Below, piece after piece: positions 34,981-43,304 of a stretch of DNA of 64,000 nt (positions are counted from its first letter, which is position 1; each line of letters begins with the position of its first letter). Source of the stretch: Pachyseris speciosa (lineage: Eukaryota; Cnidaria; Anthozoa; Scleractinia; Pachyseridae). The stretch is taken from assembly GCA_016490735.1 (NCBI GenBank), contig JAEMWC010000252.1:111001-175000 (forward strand), written 5' to 3'. The translations under genes were made by a program, and so were the position numbers. The notes below the pieces were generated by a model, which was given only the letters and a program-made list of their open reading frames with translations, was not told the origin of the DNA and did not search any database.

Positions 34981-37900
34981 CTAGATTTCATAATGTCCAT
35001 AAGCATAGCTTGTCACGCCATTATCATGAATATACCGCTTGTCGTCAAAGCAGCTGAGTGATACTTTATTTATCTCATAACTTCCAAGTTGATGGTTCTG
35101 ACTTCTGATTGTTTTCATTCTATGATGCATCTGTTTATTATCAAATAGTGTCTCTTTATAATTTTCATGTTTGATGTTATTCTTAATAATATTCTTACTA
35201 ATACCTTTTGCTGTCTTCCCTCCTTTCTGATCATCTTTAATATAGCTATACATCTTCGATCTCAGTCCTACGAATTCACATATTGGGACTCCAGCAGCCT
35301 CATCTTTCATCTTACCAATCACTTTCTTATTGGTCTTATCGGAGAATGGCGAGCTTTCAGGATAGTCACTGTTATCGAATTTATTTTTATCCTTCCAGAA
35401 ATTTCTATAGATGTCATGGGTTCCAATTTCATAGGTCAGTGAGTCTGTGTCTGTGAATAATAATTTTGCTTCATCTCCATATTTCTCTTTGATGTAGTTG
35501 TAATGGAAATCGTACATCAGTGTCTTGCTAAGGTCTAGAATACACATCCCCACATATGCTGGCCGGTTTAAAGTAAGTGTTTCTTTTATCTTATGAACAG
35601 CTACTAGATTTTCATTGAAGATTTTACTGCTAACATATGTCGGTTTAGCAGCCATTTTCAATAGCTTCTTCTCATTAGTCACCAATCTGACGTCTACTCG
35701 CTTTCTGAGGTTTTCCATCGTTTTGCCAAATACACTGTTATTCATCAGCTTGAAAAAGTCTTTCTCAAAGGCATTTTTAGCATTCTTACGTTTTTCAGTA
35801 TTGAAATCAATATATTGCCTAAGCCACGCGGACTGATTGAATTCTAACACTCGATGGATTTTAGTTATTTTCAAACCGAGATCAGTATATAATTGGAGGT
35901 TCCTATAATGGAGCACGTATTTTTCTTTGTTGCTTAATGTTGGTATTAGTTTATGTACCAGACCAGTTGATATATTGTATTTCTTTGCTATGTTTTTACA
36001 ATAATCTGATAGCATGTCCCCAGTCACTTTAATCTTTTCCGGCCCAAGTGGGTAGTCATTATGTAGATCATGTAACTCTTGGGGGTATTTGAGGTCAACT
36101 TCAAGTATCAAACCCTTTGCACTATCTTCTTTATAGACAGCCAGGTCTAACTTGCTGATCCGCTTTTCTGTCAACCATTTGAAACCACCGGTTGGTAAAT
36201 ATTGACTCATAGCCCAACCATACAAATTATTAGCATCAAGATACACGATGTACTTCGAGGGCGCCTTCTCGTCATACTCTTTCATGTATTTATTATTTGC
36301 TTTACCGTAACGGTTGGCTATATAACTGATACCACCACGTAGGCCCTTTTCAATGAATTGAAACATATCAATGTCTGTCATCAATTCTAATTTTATGTCA
36401 GTCATTTTAAGCATGGCGTCCCAAGATAAACCGGGAGATGTGAAATAGTGACACGGGTCCAGTTTATAGTACTCAAGGCATGTTTTTCTGAAGTTTTCAA
36501 ATACATCAGCCAGTAGGAGTACATCTGTTTTAAGGTACAGATCATGATAATCACCCATGTTTTTCAAAGAGAATGTTTCCCACACTGTCTGAGCATGTGT
36601 GTAGTCTTCATCTGATATATGCGTATCACTCAGTATGCTATAGAATTCATCTTTTGATGGCAGCTTCTGATTGAATTGATCGAAACTGTCCATGTAGTCG
36701 TAAGGATAAACACCTTTCTGCGCCATCAGATTAAGATCCTTTCCCTTGAACTCTTGTGAGGTGTATTTTAAGGCTTCTTTTGGTAGATTGCCTACAAGTT
36801 TTTCCAAACTGGAGCTCATGAACTGGAAACTATCAATGAAGGTCAAGTGGTTGCCAAGCATGAAAGCCATATACTTCTCCATGTTATTTGGGATAGCATT
36901 GATATTCATTTGACAGTCTTCACCTTTCTTGTTTTTGTAAGTGTGCTTCTTAACAATGGCTCCAATCTCCTGCATAATAAAATGACTATCATAGCCTCTC
37001 AGATTGTGGAATATAACAGGTATTTTTATTTCTTCTGGGTTCACTCTGAGTTTCAGATTACAATCTTGGTGAGCAGAACCTCTATACTTGCCGGTAATGT
37101 GACAATGATCTCGGACTCTAATATCCTTTTCAGTATATTTCTTATCACAGATGTGACAAACTTTGGCTTTTCGGAATTTCTCTTCATCATCTTTAGTCAT
37201 TTTCAATGGTTTGTTAAAATTTTTTTTCACAACATTCTTGCAATATTTGACCTCCTCCAGCATAGCTTCCATAAATTTGTACACAGCCTTTTCACCCCTG
37301 TATATTGCTGCTGGTTTGCTGTATTTATCATCATAACAACAAACCACTTTATAGCCGTAGCCACAGTCAGTATGCTTCTGATAAGCCTCTGTATATGATT
37401 TATCACTGTTGGGTTGGCAACCGTGTATTTTTTCAGTGATGGCCTCAAAATCAGCATAGATCACAAATGGTACCTGCTGTTGTTTATGAAAGTTGTTGAA
37501 TTTCAGTATGTTGTTATCTTTGTTTGGCATTTTTATTGCCTGTGTGCCATTTACTTGCATGCAGTTGCCCTTGTGATCATTCAGAACCCTTTCAGAGCTG
37601 AAACACTGTAAGCAATGCATACAAAAGTGTTTTCTTTCTTTGTGCTTTGTTTGATTGTACATAAACTTATTGAAATCTTTGATCAGCACATAATGCTTGT
37701 TTTCATTTTCAGTTATTAGAAGCAGATTCAAGCAGTCTGCATATTTCTCTTTTGATACATATATTGGATAAGGTTGTTTCTCCTCATAACCGAATACATT
37801 GATGTTGATCTCATTTTGTTTTTCAATCTTATTGTAATGTTTGGTAGTCACTGGAAATTCAACCCCTGAATAATCTAATGTATTGACAAATTTTCTGTCA

Positions 37901-38472
37901 GTCTTCTTTATTCTCTGTGGGTATTTCTCTTGTGGGTTCAGGTGTCTGATGTGGCACCATCGGAAGCATTCATTATCCTCATTTTTCAAGTTAATTAAAC
38001 CCTTTGCACTGTTTCTGAGTTCATTCGGTAGTTTAATGTATGAGGAGCCCTTCATTGGCGCATATTTCACAACATTGAGGTAATGGCTGTCAACAGATTC
38101 AATTGTCCAACCTGAACCTTCAGATACCCAAACTGCAATCTTATTCATTATTTGGTCTTTTGACAACTGTAGTGATTCAGTTACTTCCAGATTATTCACA
38201 ATTGTTTGAGCTACACTGTTGAAATATGCGGTTTTAAACTCTAATTGTCCATCAGTCATTTTTACAAATGTTACCTTTAGCGTTTCAACGAATTTCAGTC
38301 CTTTCATTTCATTCAACGATTTTATAATATTATATGCAACAGCCTTTCTTGTGTTTTGCAGTTGCGCAAGCGGGTCTTTGTTATTTTTTATACTGATTTC
38401 AAAAGATTTTGTGAAACCTTTCAGAGCTTTCTCTGTTTGCTCTATTTTTGTTCTGGGTGTTGGAACCGGCAC
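34981..38472 (-). CDS. polB: Protein-primed family B DNA polymerase of the viral element
   Basis: Replicates the viral genome from a protein primer. The 1163-codon frame shows: a zinc-finger-like CMHCLQC...HKGNC at about 284-304; exonuclease motif I ADFEA at 340-344; an endonuclease VII-like Cys/His cluster at about 439-471 (CHIC, DHCH, HQDC); Exo II FHNLRGYDSHF at 488-498; Exo III YHDLYLKTD at 642-650; polymerase motif A LDANNLYG at 745-752; motif B NNSVFG at 911-916; motif C DTDS at 1008-1011. All catalytic acidic residues are present. The frame opens with GTG at 38472; its N-terminal Pro-rich PVPTPRTK continues upstream in frame, and a related Pro-rich reading lies in another frame at 38442-38780. 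The natural start is therefore probably at 38780 with a frame break near 38492. Confidence 0.93.
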   Translation of the reverse strand: MPVPTPRTKIEQTEKALKGFTKSFEISIKNNKDPLAQLQNTRKAVAYNIIKSLNEMKGLKFVETLKVTFVKMTDGQLEFKTAYFNSVAQTIVNNLEVTESLQLSKDQIMNKIAVWVSEGSGWTIESVDSHYLNVVKYAPMKGSSYIKLPNELRNSAKGLINLKNEDNECFRWCHIRHLNPQEKYPQRIKKTDRKFVNTLDYSGVEFPVTTKHYNKIEKQNEININVFGYEEKQPYPIYVSKEKYADCLNLLLITENENKHYVLIKDFNKFMYNQTKHKERKHFCMHCLQCFSSERVLNDHKGNCMQVNGTQAIKMPNKDNNILKFNNFHKQQQVPFVIYADFEAITEKIHGCQPNSDKSYTEAYQKHTDCGYGYKVVCCYDDKYSKPAAIYRGEKAVYKFMEAMLEEVKYCKNVVKKNFNKPLKMTKDDEEKFRKAKVCHICDKKYTEKDIRVRDHCHITGKYRGSAHQDCNLKLRVNPEEIKIPVIFHNLRGYDSHFIMQEIGAIVKKHTYKNKKGEDCQMNINAIPNNMEKYMAFMLGNHLTFIDSFQFMSSSLEKLVGNLPKEALKYTSQEFKGKDLNLMAQKGVYPYDYMDSFDQFNQKLPSKDEFYSILSDTHISDEDYTHAQTVWETFSLKNMGDYHDLYLKTDVLLLADVFENFRKTCLEYYKLDPCHYFTSPGLSWDAMLKMTDIKLELMTDIDMFQFIEKGLRGGISYIANRYGKANNKYMKEYDEKAPSKYIVYLDANNLYGWAMSQYLPTGGFKWLTEKRISKLDLAVYKEDSAKGLILEVDLKYPQELHDLHNDYPLGPEKIKVTGDMLSDYCKNIAKKYNISTGLVHKLIPTLSNKEKYVLHYRNLQLYTDLGLKITKIHRVLEFNQSAWLRQYIDFNTEKRKNAKNAFEKDFFKLMNNSVFGKTMENLRKRVDVRLVTNEKKLLKMAAKPTYVSSKIFNENLVAVHKIKETLTLNRPAYVGMCILDLSKTLMYDFHYNYIKEKYGDEAKLLFTDTDSLTYEIGTHDIYRNFWKDKNKFDNSDYPESSPFSDKTNKKVIGKMKDEAAGVPICEFVGLRSKMYSYIKDDQKGGKTAKGISKNIIKNNIKHENYKETLFDNKQMHHRMKTIRSQNHQLGSYEINKVSLSCFDDKRYIHDNGVTSYAYGHYEI

Positions 38473-38780
38473 AGGCTTTTTGGTTCTAGGGCGGGCATAG
38501 GTTTCTTTTTCAATTGTTCTATTTCATCCAGCCACTCTGCAGGTGGAGCTGGTAATCTTTTTCTCTCAAAATAATCAACTAATTCTTTCACAGTTGGTCT
38601 TTTCGTCCTTGGGGCGGGAATTGGTCTTGTTCTTGGTTTAGGCACAGGTTTTGTGTCATCAACTATAATAACTTTAGGCTTTTTCTGCTGCTTCAACAAC
38701 AACTCGATTAGCTTAGATTTGCTCAATTTTTTAAGACTTTTCTTGTCCATATTACTACTAGTTTCGATAATTTTTTCCAT
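38442..38780 (-). pseudogene. Detached N-terminal segment of the viral DNA polymerase
   Basis: A 112-codon ATG-started frame with a Lys/Leu-rich start (KLSKSKLIELLLKQQ, SAP-like in look) and two Pro-Arg repeats (KPVPKPRTR, PIPAPRTK). Its last 14 codons overlap the polymerase frame in another phase, and the same PxPxPRTK repeat continues in the polymerase frame. This points to a single-base frame break near 38492 in a C-rich run that split one long N-terminus. Alternative: a separate small protein that overlaps the polymerase, which I consider less likely. Confidence 0.6.
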
Positions 38781-38847
38781 TTATAATGTATCTATAGTTA
38801 TTATTTCTTTAATACATTTCCGTCTGCGTTTAAATATGGTTGAGAAT

Positions 38848-39081
38848 TCAATTGATCCAATTACTGGATCCTTTTGAATTGTAATTATTGAAGAATATTT
38901 TTTGATGTTTTTTTGTTTTAATATGACAAGATTTTCCTGCCATTGTGTAGTTACGTCCTGTCTTACATATGTTACAGTACCATTCTTTATTTAGCATATA
39001 GGTAGTCTTGTGTTTTTTTCTTTCCTCATCACTGAGAACTCTAGGCCTTCCACGACCTCTTTTAACATTTTTATTTTCCAT
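38848..39081 (-). CDS. Small AT-hook and C2H2 zinc-finger protein
   Basis: 77 codons. N-terminal AT-hook-like KRGRGRPRVLS, then YCNICKTGRNYTMAGKSCHI...KKHQ, a single Cys2-His2 finger. Probably binds viral DNA as a regulator or architectural protein (inference). ATG at 39081 with an AT-rich leader; 67 bp separate its stop from the polymerase N-terminal frame. Confidence 0.75.
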   Translation of the reverse strand: MENKNVKRGRGRPRVLSDEERKKHKTTYMLNKEWYCNICKTGRNYTMAGKSCHIKTKKHQKIFFNNYNSKGSSNWIN

Positions 39082-39115
39082 ATAATATATATATATATTT
39101 TATTTTTATATCAAT

Positions 39116-39955
39116 TTAATTTTCTTTTAAATCTTTCCTTCGTGATAAGTATAATTTGCTTTCTTCCAAGTGTTTGGTTATTTCATAAATAAGGTCTTCG
39201 AAACAATTGCTCATGATGTACTTACACTTATTTTTCTCATACATTTGCTTCATACTTTTTTGTTTATCTGACACTTGATACACACCAGTTGGACTTTTGA
39301 ATTCAAGACATAGAGCATTGTATCTTCTAGTGGGATTCAACAGCATTAAATCACACTGACCAGCCATATATCCTTTGTTATAACTTCTGATTCTCATATT
39401 TGAGCTTATTTGATTTTCACCTAGACCGACAATCATTAAAGCATCTTCATATTTTTTTCTGATGAATGATACAATCTTGCAGTGCAGATCATTTTCACTT
39501 TCAATCATCAGCATGTTATTACTTCTATCATTGAACTGTTTGTAATATCCCTGTTTCCTGATTGATGGTAATACTTTCGATGTAACCCAATGTTTGAATT
39601 TTACTGCTTCCTGTTTTTTAGAGGACAGTATTAGTGAATAAAGTCCAGATTCATTTATGAAGAAACATTTGAAAGTTTTTTCGGGGGTCTCAGCACGAGG
39701 GACCATTTTTGTCCCCCGTGAATCAGTGGCCTCAGCACGAGGGACCATTTTTGTCCCTCGTGAATTTATGCTGATTTTGTGGTCTCTTAAGATTTTATCA
39801 TCCGATACAACATAATCTCTGATTGCTCTTTGTGGATTTTTATAGTCAAGAATTTTAGCAATGTCTCTTCCTCTGAACCATATTTCATTTTTATCATCAA
39901 GATAGCAATCTATTGATACATCTAATTCTTTATTATCGTAGGAATATTTTTGCAT
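39116..39955 (-). CDS. BRO-N domain protein with VRR-NUC-like C-terminal domain
   Basis: 279 codons. Residues about 1-130 resemble the BRO N-terminal DNA-binding domain of large DNA viruses and phages (WFRGRDIAKILDY, ESGLYSLILSSKK, FKHWVTSKVLPSIRKQGYY). Residues about 155-255 resemble a VRR-NUC/Holliday-type nuclease core: GYMAGQCDLMLL then LCLEFKSPTG and SDKQK, giving D, E-x-K and Q at the expected order. The fused layout suggests a DNA-binding nuclease, with function in replication or recombination inferred. Between Bro-N strands there is an in-frame duplicated SRGTKMVPRAE segment (residues about 64-90) encoded by two GAGGGACCATTTTTGTCCC hairpins, likely a short mobile insertion. No frame break. 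Confidence 0.75.
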   Translation of the reverse strand: MQKYSYDNKELDVSIDCYLDDKNEIWFRGRDIAKILDYKNPQRAIRDYVVSDDKILRDHKISINSRGTKMVPRAEATDSRGTKMVPRAETPEKTFKCFFINESGLYSLILSSKKQEAVKFKHWVTSKVLPSIRKQGYYKQFNDRSNNMLMIESENDLHCKIVSFIRKKYEDALMIVGLGENQISSNMRIRSYNKGYMAGQCDLMLLNPTRRYNALCLEFKSPTGVYQVSDKQKSMKQMYEKNKCKYIMSNCFEDLIYEITKHLEESKLYLSRRKDLKEN

Positions 39956-40104
39956 TTGTATATTATATTATAATAATTTATTTTTTAATTCATTTTCGAC
40001 CTGTGTTTAAATATAGTCAGGAATAATAATATTCTTGGCTACATAATAGCAAATAACAGATATACTGTAGGTCTCCTTCACATATATGTTAGATAATTTT
40101 CTCT
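39956..40104. other. Viral intergenic spacer
   Basis: About 150 bp of AT-rich DNA between the integrase stop and the BRO start codon. No ORF. Confidence 0.5.
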
Positions 40105-41054
40105 TTATAATATATCTTTTAAATCCTTGAACGGTATCCAACTGTTAAATTCGTCACTGTAACCCTTCCACTTCACCAAAGCTTGTTTTTTCTTATAGTC
40201 TCTGCGAATGACTTTATCAATACGGAATACATCCTGTCTGGCTTTCAATAATTCAGCTTCATAAAAACTCCCTTCAATATCTTCATCGTTGAGATCTTTT
40301 AGTTTGTATGTTATTGGATTAGTGTATTGGATTTTATCAACTGTAAACACTTCTTCAGTCCAATTTGGTGTATAGCCCTTGTCGAACACATTCCGTTTAT
40401 ACTTGGATATTCGGACCTTATCACCTATTTTAAATTTCGGTTTCTGTTTTAATGTTTTCATATCACCATACAAATTGAAGTAAACAGTTCCTTCATTCCT
40501 CTTATCAGATGCTTCAACGGGTGTCATCTTTGTGCTTGAATGTTTGGTATTATTATACTGTTTCACTAATTTTGGTAACATGTCTAAATACTGTGTATTA
40601 CCTTGAACAGTGAACTGCTTCCACATTTTGGATTTAATTGTCCTATTCCATCTTTCAACTACTGATGACTTCTCTTCATTCTCAGTTGAGTACATCTGTA
40701 CACTATGTTTCTCTAGCAAGTCCTTCAAGTGTTTGTTGTAAAACTTTTTCCCTTGTCGACCCATAAATACTGTGGTTTTCTGCCTTCCTTGAATATTGAT
40801 TTGAATGCTTCAGTGACAGATTCACCTTTCTTATCCTTCAATGGGACAATCCAACCATATTTGCTGAAGACATCAATGACCATAAGAAGATATCGATAAC
40901 CTTTATTCCATTTACTGAACTGTTGCATTTCAACTAGATCACTTGCCCATATTTCATCAATTTTATTTACAATCACACGCCGCCGAGTGAAATTTCGTTT
41001 TATGGGTGCATGTAATTCATCAGCTAGTTTTTCTTGCCAGTTTTCTTCACTCGA
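40105..41054 (-). pseudogene. Retroviral-type (RVE) integrase with chromodomain, frameshifted
   Basis: Inserts the element into host DNA. Two overlapping frames hold one protein. The first (from about 41054, with no ATG; a GTG lies at 40976) includes ELHAPIKRNFTRRR, the first catalytic Asp in IWASDLVEM, YLLMVIDVFSKYGW, and the second Asp in LWVDKGK. Near 40747, in an A-rich run, the reading moves to the second frame (40105 onward), which holds the catalytic Glu in SSVVERWNRT, the SH3-like C-terminal domain and a terminal chromodomain (ALVKWKGYSDEFNSW). All three DDE residues exist, but the frame break should inactivate the copy unless it is a sequencing error. The N-terminal part overlaps the end of the PLA2-like gene in another frame. 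Confidence 0.85.
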
Positions 41055-41662
41055 CGGCTTTTTCCGTTTTTTGAAACACCAAGACCAAGTTTCTGTTTTT
41101 TGTCGATTAAGAATCTAGCTGTTTGACCCCATTTTGGCATCTCACCATATGGTATTTGATCTAGTGACTCGACCATTGTTCTATCACAATCGCCTTTATT
41201 TTTTCCCATATCATAACAAATATCATGGTAAGCTGCTATTTCATCTACTTTATTGTAAGGCAGGACATTCCATTTTGTGACCTCACCTGTGTTTTTATCA
41301 TACTCTAACTGTTTATCGAGGGGATTATAAGGTCCCATGTATTTATACTTTCCGGGTGTCCATCCACTTTTTGGTTTAGGAAGCTTGCCAATAACCTTAT
41401 GAATGTCAATACCTTTGCCATAATCTAATCCTTTGATATCTGTTTTGTAACGAATATTTGGTCTCACTTTTGTTGAGAGTTGTTTTAAAGCTTCTGACCC
41501 AACCTTTGTGATTGCAGGCTTTGCGAGGGAAAGTCCTTTGTCAATTAATTTCTTTTGCAGCTTTGGATTTCTCATTGCTTCTGATGCATAATATCTTCCC
41601 ATTTCTACACCTTTCTTCGCTAAATAAGGGACTCCATGTTCCAAGAATCCTGTTAGTGCCAT
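41024..41662 (-). CDS. PLA2-like domain capsid protein
   Basis: 212 codons. The C-terminal half carries a parvovirus VP1-type phospholipase A2 signature: calcium-loop-like YMGPYNPLD at 108-116 and the catalytic His-Asp in EIAAYHDICYD (His146-Asp147) with a second conserved Asp in GDCDRTM. In parvoviruses such a domain breaches the endosomal membrane; the same role here is inference. A basic, Lys-rich C-tail follows. ATG at 41662 is used, but the frame is open about 24 codons further upstream (through SPSEGAGILDSAAD, which looks protein-like) into the preceding zinc-ribbon gene without an ATG. The true start may therefore be spliced or non-AUG. Confidence 0.8.
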   Translation of the reverse strand: MALTGFLEHGVPYLAKKGVEMGRYYASEAMRNPKLQKKLIDKGLSLAKPAITKVGSEALKQLSTKVRPNIRYKTDIKGLDYGKGIDIHKVIGKLPKPKSGWTPGKYKYMGPYNPLDKQLEYDKNTGEVTKWNVLPYNKVDEIAAYHDICYDMGKNKGDCDRTMVESLDQIPYGEMPKWGQTARFLIDKKQKLGLGVSKNGKSRRVKKTGKKN

Positions 41663-41706
41663 ATCTGCTGCCGAATCTAGTATGCCCGCCCCTTCAGACG
41701 GGCTAA

Positions 41707-41865
41707 TTAGTTTCCCCGATTTCTGACAAATTTAGTCTTTGTGATTCCACATTCAGCACAAGTACATTTCATCACAGTTCGACCATTTTTTGTCTTTTGA
41801 TATCTTTCACTTCCTGGTACACATTCAGTGACTTTCTTCTGTTTAACACAATATGATTTCACCAT
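41707..41865 (-). CDS. 52-codon zinc-ribbon protein (DUF5679-like)
   Basis: Too short for most ORF callers. It starts MVKSYCVKQ at 41865 and has a TKNGRTVMK block and a CTCAECGITKTKF knuckle, with Cys pairs arranged like the DUF5679-type small zinc ribbons of large DNA viruses. The upstream leader has TCTAAC 13 bases before the ATG, the motif shared with the other virion genes. Its stop lies inside the open frame of the PLA2-like gene. Function unknown. Confidence 0.65.
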   Translation of the reverse strand: MVKSYCVKQKKVTECVPGSERYQKTKNGRTVMKCTCAECGITKTKFVRNRGN

Positions 41866-41877
41866 TATACATATTGG

Positions 41878-42291
41878 TTAGATATTCTTGAAATAATTTA
41901 TGATAAACCTGTGATTGACTCTTGTGTCTGTTGGATTAAATTCAGCATTATGTATTGTATTAAGAATGGATCTCCCATTTTGTCTCTCGAGAAGATAGTA
42001 CAAACACCAATATCCACACAAGACTGAATCTCTTTCTTGTATCTCATCTCCAGAGTATTCAAGTTGTTTTCCACTTGTAGCCATGTATTTCTGTACTTCT
42101 GTTGGCATCATTAAACCAAATGAGTCAAAGTATTCACAGTATCTATCACCAATTCGATAACATACCCAGTGAGTACCAGGTCCAATCTTACTGTCAAGAT
42201 TGACTATTCCACATTCATTGTTTTTGATTTGTCTAGGAAGATTGTCTCTTGAAAATACTCCTCTGAAATGTTTTATTCCAAGTTGTTTCAC
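41878..42291 (-). CDS. Adenain-like cysteine protease (virion maturation)
   Basis: 137 codons in the C48/C5 Ulp1-adenain fold. Catalytic His41 in GTHWVC, Asp56 in EYFDSFG, a Gln near 85 and nucleophile Cys92 in SVLCGYWC. Processes capsid precursors in related viruses. The called start is GTG at 42291; the frame is open further upstream (VNKPLSNFDLINW, convincingly part of the family's N-terminus) and overlaps the end of the core-protein gene in a different phase, without an ATG. So the start is uncertain: lost ATG, splicing or non-AUG initiation. Confidence 0.88.
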   Translation of the reverse strand: MKQLGIKHFRGVFSRDNLPRQIKNNECGIVNLDSKIGPGTHWVCYRIGDRYCEYFDSFGLMMPTEVQKYMATSGKQLEYSGDEIQERDSVLCGYWCLYYLLERQNGRSILNTIHNAEFNPTDTRVNHRFIINYFKNI

Positions 42292-42322
42292 CCAATTGAT
42301 TAAATCAAAGTTGGATAAGGGT

Positions 42323-43177
42323 TTATTTACAAAATGGTTCCCAGAATTGGGATTGAATTGAATGGACTGTTTTTGCCCAGTAGAAGTCCTTTTCCTTTGG
42401 TTTTTCTTTTTTTTTCATTCCCATGCCTATTGGGTTATCCCATGTACCAAAAACAGGAGGGGATTGCCATGGAATCATAGCATGTTTCCCACCACTTTTA
42501 TTTTTTGCAATGGAATCTGGAACATGAACTGGTAATGACCGTCTTGGACGGCTGCTTTCAACATGCAAACCTTTTCCAGTTAATTTTCTAATTGCTTCTA
42601 TGGCCAAGGGAATTCCAATACTGGCGAGTATTGTTCCAATACCCTTTCCAGTCTGCGCTTTTGTTGGTTTTATAACAACGTCTCCACCATACTGCATTTT
42701 TTGAATAATATCTGCCATCTGTCTCGTATTCAATAAATTTCCTACATTCAATAATTGGGATAAATTGGCATTAGGAATAAGAAATCCTCCTTTTTGTTTC
42801 TTCCCAAATAGTTTATCAACACCGAGACTTGCTAATGAAGAAAGAGCACCTGTAGCCAATGCTGGAGCCGCTTTAGCTACTGCTTTACCTGCATATAGTC
42901 TTGTTCCAAGTGAAAAAAGACTGGACCAAAGAGAGCCTCCTTCTACAACAGCTTTTCTGATTTGTGATTTTGATATTTTGATGTCTGAACCTTTTCCTGA
43001 TCTACTTGATTTAATCAGTTTGTTGATTTGTGTCTTAGTCAACATTAGTTGATCATTTCCAGACAATTCACTATGTGTCAACCTGATTGTTACAGGCGAA
43101 TTTGTTGCATAAGCTTTTGCTAGCTTTTGTTTCTGACCCTGTGAAAGTTTCACTCCATGAGGATGATAAGTAGTCAT
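42323..43177 (-). CDS. Virion core protein (adenovirus pX-like)
   Basis: 284 codons, ATG at 43177. Basic N-terminal third with MLTKTQINKLIKSSRSGKG and ISKSQIRKAV, a Gly/Ala-rich hydrophobic centre (APALATGALSSLASLGVDKL), a Gly-rich segment with QYGGDVVIKPTKAQTGKGIG, then a second hydrophobic run (ILASIGIPLAIEAI) and a Pro-rich C-terminus. This composition matches the pX-like or membrane-active core proteins described for adintoviruses. Exact role (DNA condensation or membrane interaction) is inference. Its end overlaps the open frame of the protease. Confidence 0.65.
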   Translation of the reverse strand: MTTYHPHGVKLSQGQKQKLAKAYATNSPVTIRLTHSELSGNDQLMLTKTQINKLIKSSRSGKGSDIKISKSQIRKAVVEGGSLWSSLFSLGTRLYAGKAVAKAAPALATGALSSLASLGVDKLFGKKQKGGFLIPNANLSQLLNVGNLLNTRQMADIIQKMQYGGDVVIKPTKAQTGKGIGTILASIGIPLAIEAIRKLTGKGLHVESSRPRRSLPVHVPDSIAKNKSGGKHAMIPWQSPPVFGTWDNPIGMGMKKKEKPKEKDFYWAKTVHSIQSQFWEPFCK

Positions 43178-43304
43178 ATAATATATGTTTATACTAAATT
43201 GTATTTAATACAAACAATCATTTAATTATTTAATTTATTTAATTTATTTAATTATTTATTTAATTTATTTAATTTAATTAATTATTTCCAATTAATTATT
43301 TAAT
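43178..43304. repeat. TTTAATTATTTAATT low-complexity spacer
   Basis: Between the core and capsid genes lies a run of ATTTAATT/TTTATTTAATT units (43218-43305), AT-only for almost 90 bp. Possibly a transcription terminator or slippage product. Confidence 0.6.

Noticed and set aside
36847..37398. 183-codon plus-strand ORF
   Set aside because: Antisense shadow of the conserved viral polymerase.
38442..38780. Independent small viral gene
   Set aside because: The Pro-Arg repeat continues in the polymerase frame, so it is better read as the polymerase N-terminus separated by a frame break.
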